DNA from: Lunularia cruciata
Taxonomy: Eukaryota > Streptophyta > Marchantiopsida > Lunulariales > Lunulariaceae
Direction: 5' to 3'
NCBI GenBank assembly: GCA_948567375.1
Contig: OX419755.1
Location: 49,729,001 to 49,793,000, forward strand
DNA: 64,000 nucleotides
Shown: piece by piece, positions 36,101-47,107 of the stretch
Layout of the letters: each line of letters begins with the position of its first letter
How positions within the stretch are numbered: the stretch's first letter is position 1
Translations under genes and position numbers: made by a program
The notes under the pieces: model-generated
What the model saw: only the letters and a program-made list of their open reading frames with translations
What the model was told of the DNA's origin: nothing
The model's database searches: none

Positions 36101-38847
36101 TCCAAGCTGACGCGATCTTTCACAGCATCTGCATTCCAGTTATCTGTGTAGACCACTCTAAGCGAAAATTTCCCCGCATCTGATCCATCTTCACCTTTCT
36201 GTACTATAGCCGCTGCGTGCTTGCTATCTACGACGTTCAAAGTGTTACTCAAAATGGCTGAGTTCTCCATAACCTCCAATACGCCCAGTTTAGCAGATAC
36301 TGGATCAACTTCAACCACTACCAATTTCTCATTCACCTCAAGAGCTACTGCCCCTTCTAGGCTTGTAGGTAAGAGCCTGCTACCCTTCACCTGACCGGAA
36401 ACAAGGTCTGATAGGGGAGTTTCAACAATTTTAACATTCCCGTCTGTTTGAATGAGGGCTGTCACAACAGTCCGGGAGTCAGAGTCCAAAGCAACAGCAA
36501 CACTATTGACAAGCATAAGCTCATCCGTGGACAATCTTTTGGTGATGCCGACTGGGGTGGCCTTTCGAAAGTCCCCAGAGCGCAGATCGATATCCACAAC
36601 AACTAGTCCAGAAGTCCTGGAAAATCCGACACCAGAAAGGATCCCATCGGTTGACAGGCTAACTTTCTTGATGACAAGGTCCTCTCTGTATTATTACCAC
36701 GTCAAAACGAGGCAACATCTGTTAGCCATGGACATCAATCGTCGATTTTGCACTATATCATTATTTCTACTTTAAAATTGCAACCGTTTATCCCACAGTA
36801 CACCAGAATTGATTTACAAACTAACAAACAGTCTACCTATTCAGGATAAAGTGCCGACGTATAATTCTGGAAGAGACACCAACGCCAAAGTTCTGAATTG
36901 AAGGAACTCTTTCCGTAGAGTGAAGGCGTAAAGTCGAGCAGAAATGATGATCAGAGGCTGTTACATTAAAAGCATAAGTAAGGTTGCGTTCAAATACCTT
37001 ACAGACTGCAGACCTGATTCCCAAATTATACTCCCATCAATGCTGGAAAGAGCAAACAGCACACTCCCGCTAAAGATTAGAATATCATTCGCCTTATCAT
37101 TGTTGATATCCACCTGTGGGTTGGACAAACGAGAGTGATCAAGCAGCAACGCGAAATGCTACAGCACTTTAGATTGAATGCCTAAACAAATTATGTCAGT
37201 TCAGATCTGCAGAACACGTTATAACTTACCGACGTAGAAACTGTTTATTATAAGGCTACTAGGACCGTATTAACCCAACCAAATCAGCAAAAGGACATGA
37301 AAATGGAAGGACCTGGAACAAAAGTTGTATGTTTAAACAAGAAAAGATAGTACCGTACAGGCAGAACAAGTAAACTCGCCGCAGAGCCCAAAGACGATTG
37401 AAGAAGAGATTCCCAGACCAAAGCACCATCTGGAAGATGCCAGGCTCTTACACTGCTGCCCTTCTTGGACAAGGAGATAACATCTGCACGGATGATATTT
37501 AAACATACACATATCATGAGTTGTTTTCTTCCTGTGTGAAGTTCCAGACGAATTGCAGCTTTACAACAAAAGAATCGGCAATGACAAATATGCCGCAACT
37601 TATTCCTGGTAATAGTCACTTGATTTCGTTGCGGGCAGATCCCTTTCAGCTAACAGTATCTCCTTCCACTTCACCAAATACTTCGTCCTGTCCACTATGC
37701 ACGCTTCTCCCAAATGGAAGTCACACAGGGGATTAAGTGCTTAGAGGATGCATAACTTACATTTTCCGAGAATTAGATCTAGAGCGTTCACGGAGTCGGC
37801 CTTCCCCAAAACCCGTCTCCAGTCTGTCATGAGCATATGACCATCGTCAAAGCCATAAACTAGAAGCAAGGTCGAAGGACGTTATGTCATAGTTGAACAT
37901 CCATCCACAATGGTTGAAGCCAAGCCTATGTACGTCTGTTGCTGAATCCTACGACAATGACCTCTGACTACTTTCTTTTCTACTTTGAATCTATTTCTCC
38001 GTGTAGAATACGTATGCATTAAACAGCTCTAACAAGGCTCAAAACTTCGGCTGTGGTAAAGGATATCGCGGTCACTTTGATGGCAATCATGCTTATAGTC
38101 CCAGCTTTATGTGTAATGAAAGTGGGCAACACATACAGACTTCGCCAGTCCGTAGGTTGAGAGATGCAATCGCATTTTCCTCGGTGGCAACTATGACACG
38201 CTTCCTCCCACTGCCTTGAGTCTGGAAAACGGCATGTCTCACTTTGCCAATGTACTGTTGATGCCTGCATCCCGTTTTCGGATTAACAAAGGTGGAAACA
38301 AGTAATCCAACATATCAATCAACATCGCCTGCACTCTTCGATTTGAAACTCAAACCGGAATTCACCTGTGCATCTACCACCTGCAACTGCAATAGAAATT
38401 TCGCCATTGACTTTTGCGGTAGATCCAAAACTTGGGTGTTACGGGTGGGATCTTAGACGTAGGACTAATCTTAAATTCCTAAAAGTTCATTCGATCAACT
38501 TGTTTCTGAAACCCTATCGTTACTTCGATAATCAGCAAACATCCAATTGAACGTTCCAACGTTTTGAATTTACCCATAAGGACCTCAAGTTTCAAAATGA
38601 GCTAAGAAGCTTCACTTGCTCTAAAGACCCATTCTTGTTGTGTAACTGAGTAATCAGATGCTACCAACCCATAACAGTAACTGACCCTACCACAAAATGT
38701 CCAAATTCTGTTTCTCAAAAGAATCAGTGTCCAATAGTACCAGTCCCAGACACCAGCTTGATCCTCATAGAGAGCCTCGCAAGAGATCCAGACACTGAAC
38801 AAAATCAATAGTCCAATCGTCGCCCGCTGAAGCACTGGCAAATTCAT
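33081..38847 (-). CDS. EMC1: ER membrane protein complex subunit 1 (EMC1), 13 proposed exons
   Basis: EMC1 is the large luminal beta-propeller subunit of the ER membrane protein complex, which inserts tail-anchored and multipass proteins. Proposed exons, all with GT-AG borders, are 38847-38741, 38264-38137, 37823-37761, 37483-37359, 37113-37003, 36892-36837, 36685-35854, 35733-34996, 34832-34611, 34454-34359, 34181-33987, 33612-33499 and 33341-33081. They sum to 3048 bases in frame, 1015 residues against about 980 in Arabidopsis. Residues 1-25 form a signal peptide before LYEDQAGVWDW. Family words follow in order: QQYIGKV, AWHLPDG, FRALVV, TRDHNGFRKL, GDGRIVWSVLL, NWVVYHYFNL, VTSTARGIT and VEGLRGI. 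A membrane helix lies at about 984-1004 and the tail is KKELGDKWK. Exon 6 is tentative; it is short and poorly matched to relatives. The other exons look intact, so the gene is probably functional. Confidence 0.93.
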
Positions 38848-40311
38848 GGCTGGCTCCGACTTCTTTTTTTTCCGGCTCCAGCAGCAACCCCTATCCTTTC
38901 ATGTCCTCTGAGGCAACAAGATGCAAAAGTCAGGATACTCCGATGAAGATACGTCGATTCTGAACATCGGGAGAGGTTGCTTCAAGAAATGCAATAAAGT
39001 ATTGCGATCGAGTACAGTATAGTACCATATTAGCCGGCCGTAGTTCCACAACTGCGAAGCCCGCCCGATGCTCAATTAAATTTGTGCTCGGCAGGCAAGA
39101 GAAATGGAAGGAAGGAAGACAAATGCCCAACTCGTCTGTCTAAACCCTACGAACTTGTCAAGATGTCAGTCAGGAGAAGAGCCACAATTATCCTATTCGT
39201 CAGTCTTGGGAGATCCGGCTCATTTTTCCCGACATCCTCATAAGAAGACTCTGATGAAGATACGTCATTCTACTGCATATTTAACCAAATCTCCGATATC
39301 TTCCATCGAGCATCCGGCTATAAAAGTTTACGTCTTTCGTCCGTCAGTCCGTCAAAGTCGGAATCGGGAGGTTTGTTTTATGTCCTTCTCTGATTCAATT
39401 TCGTAATGTTCTACGGAGCGCTGCTGCTGCTACGATTGACTGAAGTGACTCAAGAGCATACGTACAAATACTTGTTAGTGTCAATGTTGTGGGAAGGAAT
39501 TTTGTTTCTGACGTCTGATTTGGAATGGAGAATCTGCAACTATTGTTGTTGGGGCTGTCCAAGCATCCAGGATGACAGAGTGAGCTGCCGGTCAGTGTCC
39601 ATTAAATTTTCATGAACTTTCCAATTGAGCATGTAACTGGGACTTCCTAGATCGGATATCATGTGAGATAGCTGTAGATTGCAGGGTTATCAGAAGAAGG
39701 TCTTGTTTGGGTTTTATTCAGCGCAGGACAAAGAGCGAGATAACGATTCCTGGATTCAATTTCATGATACATAGTGGTTGTGAGAAATATTTTGAGTTCG
39801 TAGACCATACTATAAGCATTTTCCTGTTTCTCCTCACGTCAAACACGGGAAACGACTTGCCTACGGTGTATTGTTATCAAGTATAAGAAGCTGTTGTGAA
39901 GCTTCAGTAGTCTTTAGGTACGGTAAGACAGGCTCAGTTTTAGCTCTTTCCAACTATACCTGGTAATTTCCTGCAAGGTTCAAACCTTCGAATTCGAAAT
40001 TCTTAGGTTTAAGTTTTTCTGGGAGAGCAATATCCCACGATGTTCAGAAGCGACACCGCATTAAGCTTTATGTTCTTCTTTGTCTGCAAGTATAGCAGTA
40101 GATTTTGGTCTCGGGGAAACCCTTAACTTGCTGGAGCACGTCGAAGGAAGGGTGGTCCATAAAAAGAGTAAGAATTGAATCCCTTCATGAAAATCAAGTT
40201 TTGTATCCTGCATGGTTTAACTTGTGTCGCTTTTGTTGCTGCCGCAGAGTGTAGATCGGAACATTAGAATCAGAGCAGACAGCGGACCTTTGAAGGACTT
40301 AGGTCCTGGTG
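38848..40311. promoter_or_regulatory. Shared upstream region of the divergent EMC1 and PRCC genes
   Basis: The two starts are 1464 bases apart, head to head. On the plus strand a TATA box TATAAAA lies at 39319-39325, with a donor-like GGGAG/GTTTGT at 39366-39376 and an acceptor-like TTGCTGCCGCAG ending at 40247. This suggests a 5' untranslated exon and an intron of about 880 bases before the PRCC start. The EMC1 side shows no TATA. Two copies of a 19-bp motif, ACTC(C/T)GATGAAGATACGTC, lie at 38937-38955 and 39248-39266. Short open frames at 39104-39615 have no recognisable content. Confidence 0.55.
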
Positions 40312-42004
40312 ATGGATTTACTTGCCAACTATGGATCTGACGAAGAGGATGAAGAGTCGACGAAACCGCCAATTGCGATGCCAAGTTCCTCTAGTAAAAT
40401 CTTCTCCCTTCCACCTCCAACGAGTTCTCCTCAGGTAAAACGGGTTAATGATGTGCCAGTAATAAAAAATGTCCCTCGCTTTCCATCCTCAACTGAACCT
40501 CAAGTAGAAGAAAGGACTCTTCCTTCGGATTTCTTCGAACAAACGTCAAGAGTGGCCAAAGTATCTGTGGAGGGCCGGGAAAACCCTTCGTCCTTGTTCT
40601 TGCAGCTGCTAGCTACTTCGTCTTCCAAGTCTTTACGTGCCCACTTACCCCCTCCATCAAACTCGAAGTCGAAAAAGAAAACGGTGGAATTCAAGCCTCC
40701 GGGTAACTTTTCTTTGTTAGAATCCAGAGATGAAGATGACTCAGAACGCCGAAAGAAACGATCTAAGGTCTCTGAGGAGAGCAGAACAAGAATTGAAGGA
40801 AAAGTTGGAGGTTTGACTGCTCTACTTCCACCCCAAAGAATAGCTTAGGGGTGGGACAAGCGTTTGGAGGAGGTGGAAGTGGACGTCGCACCGCAATGGA
40901 AACTGTTTCAGTTTCCTCGCGAATCGCCAAGGAAGCTAATACGTTCGAGCGGAGTGCGCTAGACAAGGAGAGTGACAGTGTGGCACCGCCATCTGCAGGA
41001 AGTCTGGATGCACAGATGAGGCCACATCCAAGTACTCGATTCCATTACTCTGCCCAACCAGGTCAAGGTCATATTGCACCGGAGTCCCTTAATTGCGAAC
41101 CTGAAGTACGAACAAATGAAGGGCACTTTGCAGAATACCAGCAATATGCCAATCAATCTAATGGACACCAGGATCAAGCAAGCTGGCAATATTCAGATGC
41201 TTATGGAGATGCAGCGGTGCTAGTTTCTGCAAGTGTGGTCTCAGATCCTCTGGCCGAAGTATTGCAAAGGGAACGGAGGAAAGGCAAGAATGAGCCACCG
41301 CCACAGGTCATAGAGGTCAAGCAAGCTGAGCTTACCGGGGGAAGACTTCGAGAAGATGAACTTCGCACCACTGGAATTGCTTTCGGACCATCCTACCAGG
41401 TTGACATCCACCCTCCTTCTATCTCGGCTTGGCTCCATGGTCTTAGGGCTTTTGTTAGTAGCTAGCATTGATGACAGACATTATCAAAATTGGTCTATCA
41501 CCTCCTTCCTTACTATTCCCTTCTCTTTTATATCAAGACCAGACGTTCTGATACGGGTTACTGCCTAATTTACTCAAGTAGTGTGTGCTTTTCTGTGATG
41601 GAACTTAGGTGCTAGTCCAGTAGTTCCCGTGCTCCTACTTAAAGGTTTACCTTGCACATTGAGCACATTGCAGAGTTAGTTAGAGCCTAATAAGTGTCCT
41701 AGTACCATTTGCTTCTACTCATAGGAGTTGTCATAGGCTATTGCAAAACTCTTGTGCAACTCTTGTGATCATTATTGACAGTTTTTCGAAGTCCAGAAAA
41801 CCTGCCTCGCTGACGAAGTTGATCCGTCTTGACATCTTTCAGCCAGTGTCCTCGGGTAAAGATAAACCGTCGAAGATCCATAGGAAGAAGCATCAAATTT
41901 GAGCATTGTATTTCGACATGAAGTCGAAAGAGATGGAGATGCTTGACCGTCGTTCTAAAGGCAACTTGACGAAAGCCGAAACTCATGCAAAGTATGGTTG
42001 GTAG
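40312..42004 (+). pseudogene. PRCC-family nuclear protein gene with frameshift and in-frame stop
   Basis: PRCC-family proteins are nuclear and linked to splicing factors and mitotic checkpoint control. The start is ATG 40312 (MDLLANYGSDEEDEE, the family's usual opening); the GTG three bases before is not used. Exon 1 (40312-41399) has a proline/serine-rich part, a KKKTVEF patch, then a GGGGSGRR segment and a conserved block ending GIAFGPSYQ at a GT donor. Exon 2 (41843-42004, after CTTTCAG) holds the conserved basic end KPSKIHRKKHQI and then ALYFDMKSKE, LTKAETHAKYGW and a stop. Two lesions break it. The frame shifts at the C run 40831-40834, where one base appears missing, and TGA at 41900-41902 interrupts the C-terminal block. 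Either this is a recent pseudogene, or one or both lesions are sequence errors. Confidence 0.8.
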
Positions 42005-43582
42005 TTTGTCACCCATAGAATCACTAACATGGTTGCGGACAAAATCGAGCTCACGTGAACTATCATGGTCTTGCACCTTGCTTCAATCACACATCTGTTG
42101 ACATTGTCTTGTTGATCAATATTTGGAAGCCGGGTTGTCCTGTTCTGCGAGTTACACCCTTCGTGGCAATGAACGATGTTGAAAGAAGTTTGCCGTGCTT
42201 GATATCTTTCGGCGTTGTTTGTTTGTGATCTGTGCATATTATGTAAAAGTCTGGTCAGCCGTGGGTATGAAACTGGGCTGTTTACAACGGGGTCTGGACT
42301 CCAGTACTCAATATTATGTAAATGTGCATATTTTGTATTTGAGATGTCTAACAGGTTTCATCTAGTTTTTAAGACCTGACTGGCGTGACTGAGACTTACG
42401 TGGAACGAAACGCAAAATAAAACGTGAATGGGATTAGAATCAAGTTCATAAACTCTACTCAGCTTGTATTAACCCCGGACAATAACAGTGTATGCCTCGT
42501 TCAGGAAGATTCTCTTTCCTAGGAATTTTATGTGGAAAACTTTGTAATTCCAGCTCCTATTTGGAGTCCCACTTATGTTGGTATTTGGAATTTAGTTTGT
42601 ATATCTCGGGCTACGATGTTGACATCCTGAGGGAGGAATATATACCTTACATACGGGGAGCTCTTTTGACCTCGTATGAACGTTTCATTTTTCTTCACAA
42701 TTGAGTCAACAGCCTGTGTGCGACTGCTATTTAGTTGCTGCAGAGCTTTTATCTTTCAGACGATTCATTTCACTTCATACGTTATTTATCCTTATGCCGC
42801 TCCGTCAGTAACCTTTTCAACTTACTTACTTTTGGCGTTATGACGTTTACCTCTGCCTCAATTACAATCTGCGTTGATGATTTTCACCTGGATACATTTC
42901 CTAGGGTGTATATGTAACCATTCGTCTCAGAGTCAAAAGGTCTGTCGGGTATTCTACTCTGCTGGGTTTTTATTCTTTCACCTCGGTAAGATGGTTTGTC
43001 TATTCTTCCTAGAAGAGCATCACTGGGAGTGAGTAAGTTTTATCTGCACTCTAGAGCTATGAGACAAACTCGCGACGAGGGATAATCCACTCCAGCTCTA
43101 TCTGGGCGCTCGTGAAGGCATAAATGTTTTTAAACAGATTTCTTTTGAAGTTCGACTACTACGAACAGGTAACAAGCGAAGGACTCGTGTAGTGAATATG
43201 CGTGTCAGGATAACAATTATCAATCTTCCTACAGCTTTTTACCAGTCACTGAAACGTATCTCTCATTCTATATCTGTAGAAATAGGTAAGCTTAGTTACG
43301 GCTTTCTGTACGTTCAGTCGCTAATCCATTCTGGAGCATTTTCAAGAAAATTATTTATTAATCGTTAGATTGACATAGTAGTTGGTATCAGTACCTACTC
43401 TTGGTTTAAAAATGTGATCCAAAGTATTCAATTATCATTTCGACCCGACGTGCTGTGGCGATGTTCAGTTCATCATCTACTTCATGTGACAAATCCATTA
43501 TCAGATATACTTTCTGCATAATTAGTTAAATTCCCCCGTACATTTTGAGCTATAAGGACTCATGTTACAGGGTGCGGGGAAG

Positions 43583-44190
43583 GATGAGCACACCAATCGA
43601 GTCAGTCAGGGCGGTACATGGGCGTAAAATAGAATTCTGAAGATATCCAAAATGGGTTCAACATGTCAGTAATTATATAGACAGAGATAGGGCATAGCAT
43701 GCTCTTTGAACCAAGAATTAGTTAGCGTTCACTGGATCCGTACTTTCTTCTTGTTTGTTAGTCAGTTTTACCTGCGGTGTTTTCATTCACGCGTGATATT
43801 CCCTTCAGCTTCATATGCCATTCATGTCTTTTCTTAGTTATGTCTTCATTTCTTCTTATATGCGTGGTGCGTACTTAATTGATGTCAATATTTGAATTGA
43901 GCATGCCAATTGAGTCAGTCAGGTTGGTTCCTGGCCATAAAATAGAATTTTGGGGATATCCAAAATGGGTTGAACATGTCATTAGTTGTATAGACAGAGA
44001 TGGGGCATAGCATGGTCCATGAATCAAGAGTTAGTAGTGTTCACTACATCCATACATTTTTCTTGTATGCTATCAGGTTCACTTGCAGTGTTGGCAGTCA
44101 TGTGTGATATTCTCTTCAGCTTCATATGCAGGTCATGTCTTTTGTAAGTGTATTTAGGTCTTCATTCCTTCTTATATGCCTGGGGCAAAT
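43583..44190 (+). repeat. Two-copy direct repeat, about 315-bp period
   Basis: Copy 1 (43583-43870) and copy 2 (43898-44190) share phrases in the same order: 'gagtcagtcagg', 'taaaatagaatt', 'atatccaaaatgggtt', 'agacagaga', 'gggcatagcatg', 'cttcagcttcatatgc' and 'cttcttatatgc'. Differences are scattered, so it is moderately old. No open frame is shared. It may be part of a transcribed noncoding unit or a mobile element fragment. Confidence 0.75.
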
Positions 44191-44769
44191 GTCCAGTTTG
44201 GTTCTGATTATTCCTTGAACAGATAAATTACATTCTGGCTGATTTAAACTCAAATGTAGAGTTCCTGGCTCTGTTTATTTCTGGCTAATTCGCGATCAAC
44301 ACAATAAGCATACATATTCGCCTTTAATGGTCAGGTCTACGTCTTTCCACGGCTTGTTGCTCGTAGTGGTTTCTTGTGTTCCTGCTAAAAGTATGTATAA
44401 CAGAGAATTTTAGAGATGCTGAACATACGTAGAGTTGTTTGTACTTATGGTTCAAAGTTGGAGTCATATCCTGTCCAATCCAGTCAAGTGCGTGCAAATG
44501 CGAGTTCTTGGATCCAATATAAACGGGCTTTGCAAACCATTACCAATATCGTTATGAACTGTCGCGATGGTTGAGCTCATTCAAAGCCTTACCCTCCGAC
44601 AGTTGACGACCAGTGGAGGGATAAGTTCCTTCGAACAGGACTTATGATCGACACCTGCTGGATCTTGGACGACTCTTCTGAAGTACCCAATGTCCTCGAG
44701 AAGGTGCAAACGCCACGTAAACCACTGTCAACTACTCCTTGCGCTAGCTTTTCGAACTAGACACCTTAT

Positions 44770-44908
44770 GCCATCCTCGTTTCGAGATCCTCCAGGTGAA
44801 ACTTTGTATAGAATGTGGTGAAGTCAAAACTCTGAAGAACTCCCAGAGTTTTGACTTCACCACATCCTGTACAAAGTTTCACCTAGAGGATCTCGAAACG
44901 AGGATGGC
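44770..44908. repeat. 65-bp-arm foldback with 9-base loop
   Basis: The left arm 44770-44834 starts gccatcctcgtttcgagatc. The right arm 44844-44908 is its reverse complement with three mismatches, around a loop of nine bases (44835-44843). A transcript from either strand would fold into a near-perfect 65-bp hairpin. An open frame runs through the whole hairpin, so the arms may come from an inverted duplication of a coding fragment. Confidence 0.9.
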
Positions 44909-46096
44909 CACTCTCGTAAGATCCACTTTCTAACGTAGGGTCACTCTCAACAGGGAGTATGGGCTGGTGGTTAAGACCTCCGCCCTCGGCTACAAATACA
45001 GATGGCGCAAGAGCAAAGATAACGTTACGGGGAGATATGATTTTTGGTTTCTCTTTAAGCCGTAAAATCCTATGGAATCACCCCGTTGGATTTTTCGGCT
45101 ACTCCCCATAATAGATTATGTTTAATTTGAAATTGTACCACATGTTTAAAGTTGTACCCGTGTCTTGTACACCAATCTGGTCTGGTCTCCCTCTCCTTAT
45201 GTTCCTTAATTCGGTTCGACTTATCATTCAGTTCTTGCATTAATTCGTCCTGGTCTCAGTCTCTCTCCCTCTCCCAATATCCTTGTTGGGTTCGACTTGT
45301 CATTCAGCTCTTACATCAACTCGCCTTGGGACTTCGGCTTGTCGTTCAGTTCTTGCATCAATTGGATCTTCCTGCGATGGAACACCTTTGGCATATCACT
45401 TCACGGGGTTCTTTGATGTCATATTCACTTTTCTGTCTTCTTTGTTTTTCTTTTTTCATTGTAAAATGCCCCACTCGACATACCATTCAGATTTTTATAT
45501 CCACTTTTCTTTCTCCTTTATAAACCACACAGAGAGAATTCTTGGATGTTCTCTTTGACACATCTCTCTCATTCATCTCTAGAGTTGGTTAAAGTTCTCT
45601 TCTGTCAAAATGCTTTGGATAGGTTTCCGCATGGAAGTGCTATATGAAATTATAAAAGGAATGCAGAAGTCCATGCATAGTATGACGAGACGAACAATGG
45701 ATTGAGAATAGTGACAATGAAGTATGGATGGGAAACGAGGGAATTGACAATGAGATAGTTTAGACTTAGACTAATGGAGTGGTGATGATGATGAATATGA
45801 AAGTGGGTTAGTCTTTTGAAATGGTGGGAATCTGTTACTTCGACTACATTTCTTCACAAAAGAGTAAACTCATATCGCTACAATGATTTTGTGCATGAAA
45901 AGTTTATGGATCTTGATCCTTTGTCATTTAGACAACTCATTCATGTGGATCTTTTATCTTTTACAATGTTAGTGGATCATATTAAAGACCATCCTATATT
46001 TAAAAATTATTCATACAATGATCAAACCTCTGTCTTTATATAACTTGCAATTGCTTTAGATATATTTGGGCATCATGGAAATGGAGCATGTGTAGC

Positions 46097-46390
46097 ATGA
46101 GGATTAAACCTTGGGGGCTTAGTGCATGATCAATGGTACGTTTTACAAATAGAGTGATCATTGGAATATTATCTTGTGTGTGAAAGGAAGTGGAATGAGG
46201 ATTAAACCTTGGGGGCTTAGTGCATGATCAATGGTACGTTTTACAAATAGAGTGATCATTGGAATATTATCTTGTGTGTGAAAGGAAGTGGAATGAGGAT
46301 TAAACCTTGGGGGCTTAGTGCATGATCAATGGTACGTTTTACAAATAGAGTGATCATTGGAATATTATCTTGTGTGTGAAAGGAAGTGGA
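46097..46390 (+). repeat. 98-bp unit, three tandem copies
   Basis: Units begin with atgaggattaaacc at 46097, 46195 and 46293, and appear identical until the third runs into 'gagtggccaaat'. They lie inside the transposase remnant, between its N-terminal and catalytic parts. Confidence 0.93.
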
Positions 46391-46797
46391 GTGGCCAAAT
46401 AGAAGAGAGAGAGCAAGAATTTCTTCCATCTTTGCTGAAAAAGGATTTGTTGGGTATGTGGGATTAGTGAACTTTTTGCTTTTCCCCTTATCACAAAGAC
46501 CAACCATTGATAGAGAAATTTATTTTAGTAGGATAGTACAATATTCGATCAATGATCATCCTCTTGTCATCACAAATCACTTGATCATTGATTTGTTATG
46601 ACAAGAGGATGATTATTCACTTTGCAAGAGGTAAGTATTCTGATTGGTCCGTTGATTGGTCCTTTGGTATGTAAGTGAAATGCAAATGGTAAAATTAGTA
46701 GGTGCTTTGTGTGGAGATGTTTGATCACTAGTGTTCAATGTTTGTGCAAGTATGCATGAGTCATGTCAAGACATGACTTGTTTAAAAAAGTTTGCAG

Positions 46798-47107
46798 TAT
46801 GGCCCAAGTTGAGTGTGAGAGCAGCTTGCCATTATTTTGATACCTATCAATATTTGATAAGGGATTTGGAATAAGTTCCTATGGAACATTTAGGTCCTTC
46901 TTTCAAGCAAATATCTATTGAAGAAAATTTGATTTTAATAAATCTATTGCTTTATGGCCCAAGTTGAGTGTGAGAGCAGCTTGCCATTATTTTGATACCT
47001 ATCAATATTTGATAAGGGATTTGGAATATGTTCCTATGGAAAATTTAGGTCCTTCTTTCAAGCAAATATCTATTGAAGATAATTTGATTTTAATAAATCT
47101 ATTGCTT
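46798..47107 (+). repeat. 155-bp unit, two tandem copies
   Basis: The unit starting tatggcccaagttgag occurs at 46798 and 46953, with only about three differences. It lies in the third quarter of the same transposase remnant. Confidence 0.92.

Larger units (their letters stand above)
42005..45815. other. Gene-free flank of the gene island
   Basis: Base composition is still mixed as in the genes, but no coding domain is seen. It contains a two-copy tandem duplication (43583-44190), a foldback (44770-44908) and three copies of a 33-base phrase starting 'ttcg(a/g)cttgtcattcag' at 45207, 45291 and 45331. The 3' untranslated region of the PRCC gene presumably occupies its start. Confidence 0.5.

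Noticed and set aside
40851-41465. Separate GTG-started gene of 204 codons downstream of the first PRCC frame
   Set aside because: Its sequence is the middle of the PRCC family protein and joins the preceding frame by one base. It also reads past a good splice donor at 41400.
44950-45010. tRNA-like text 'ggctggtggttaagacc'
   Set aside because: It resembles part of a tRNA Ser/Leu D-arm, but there is no B box, no anticodon arm and no acceptor pairing.
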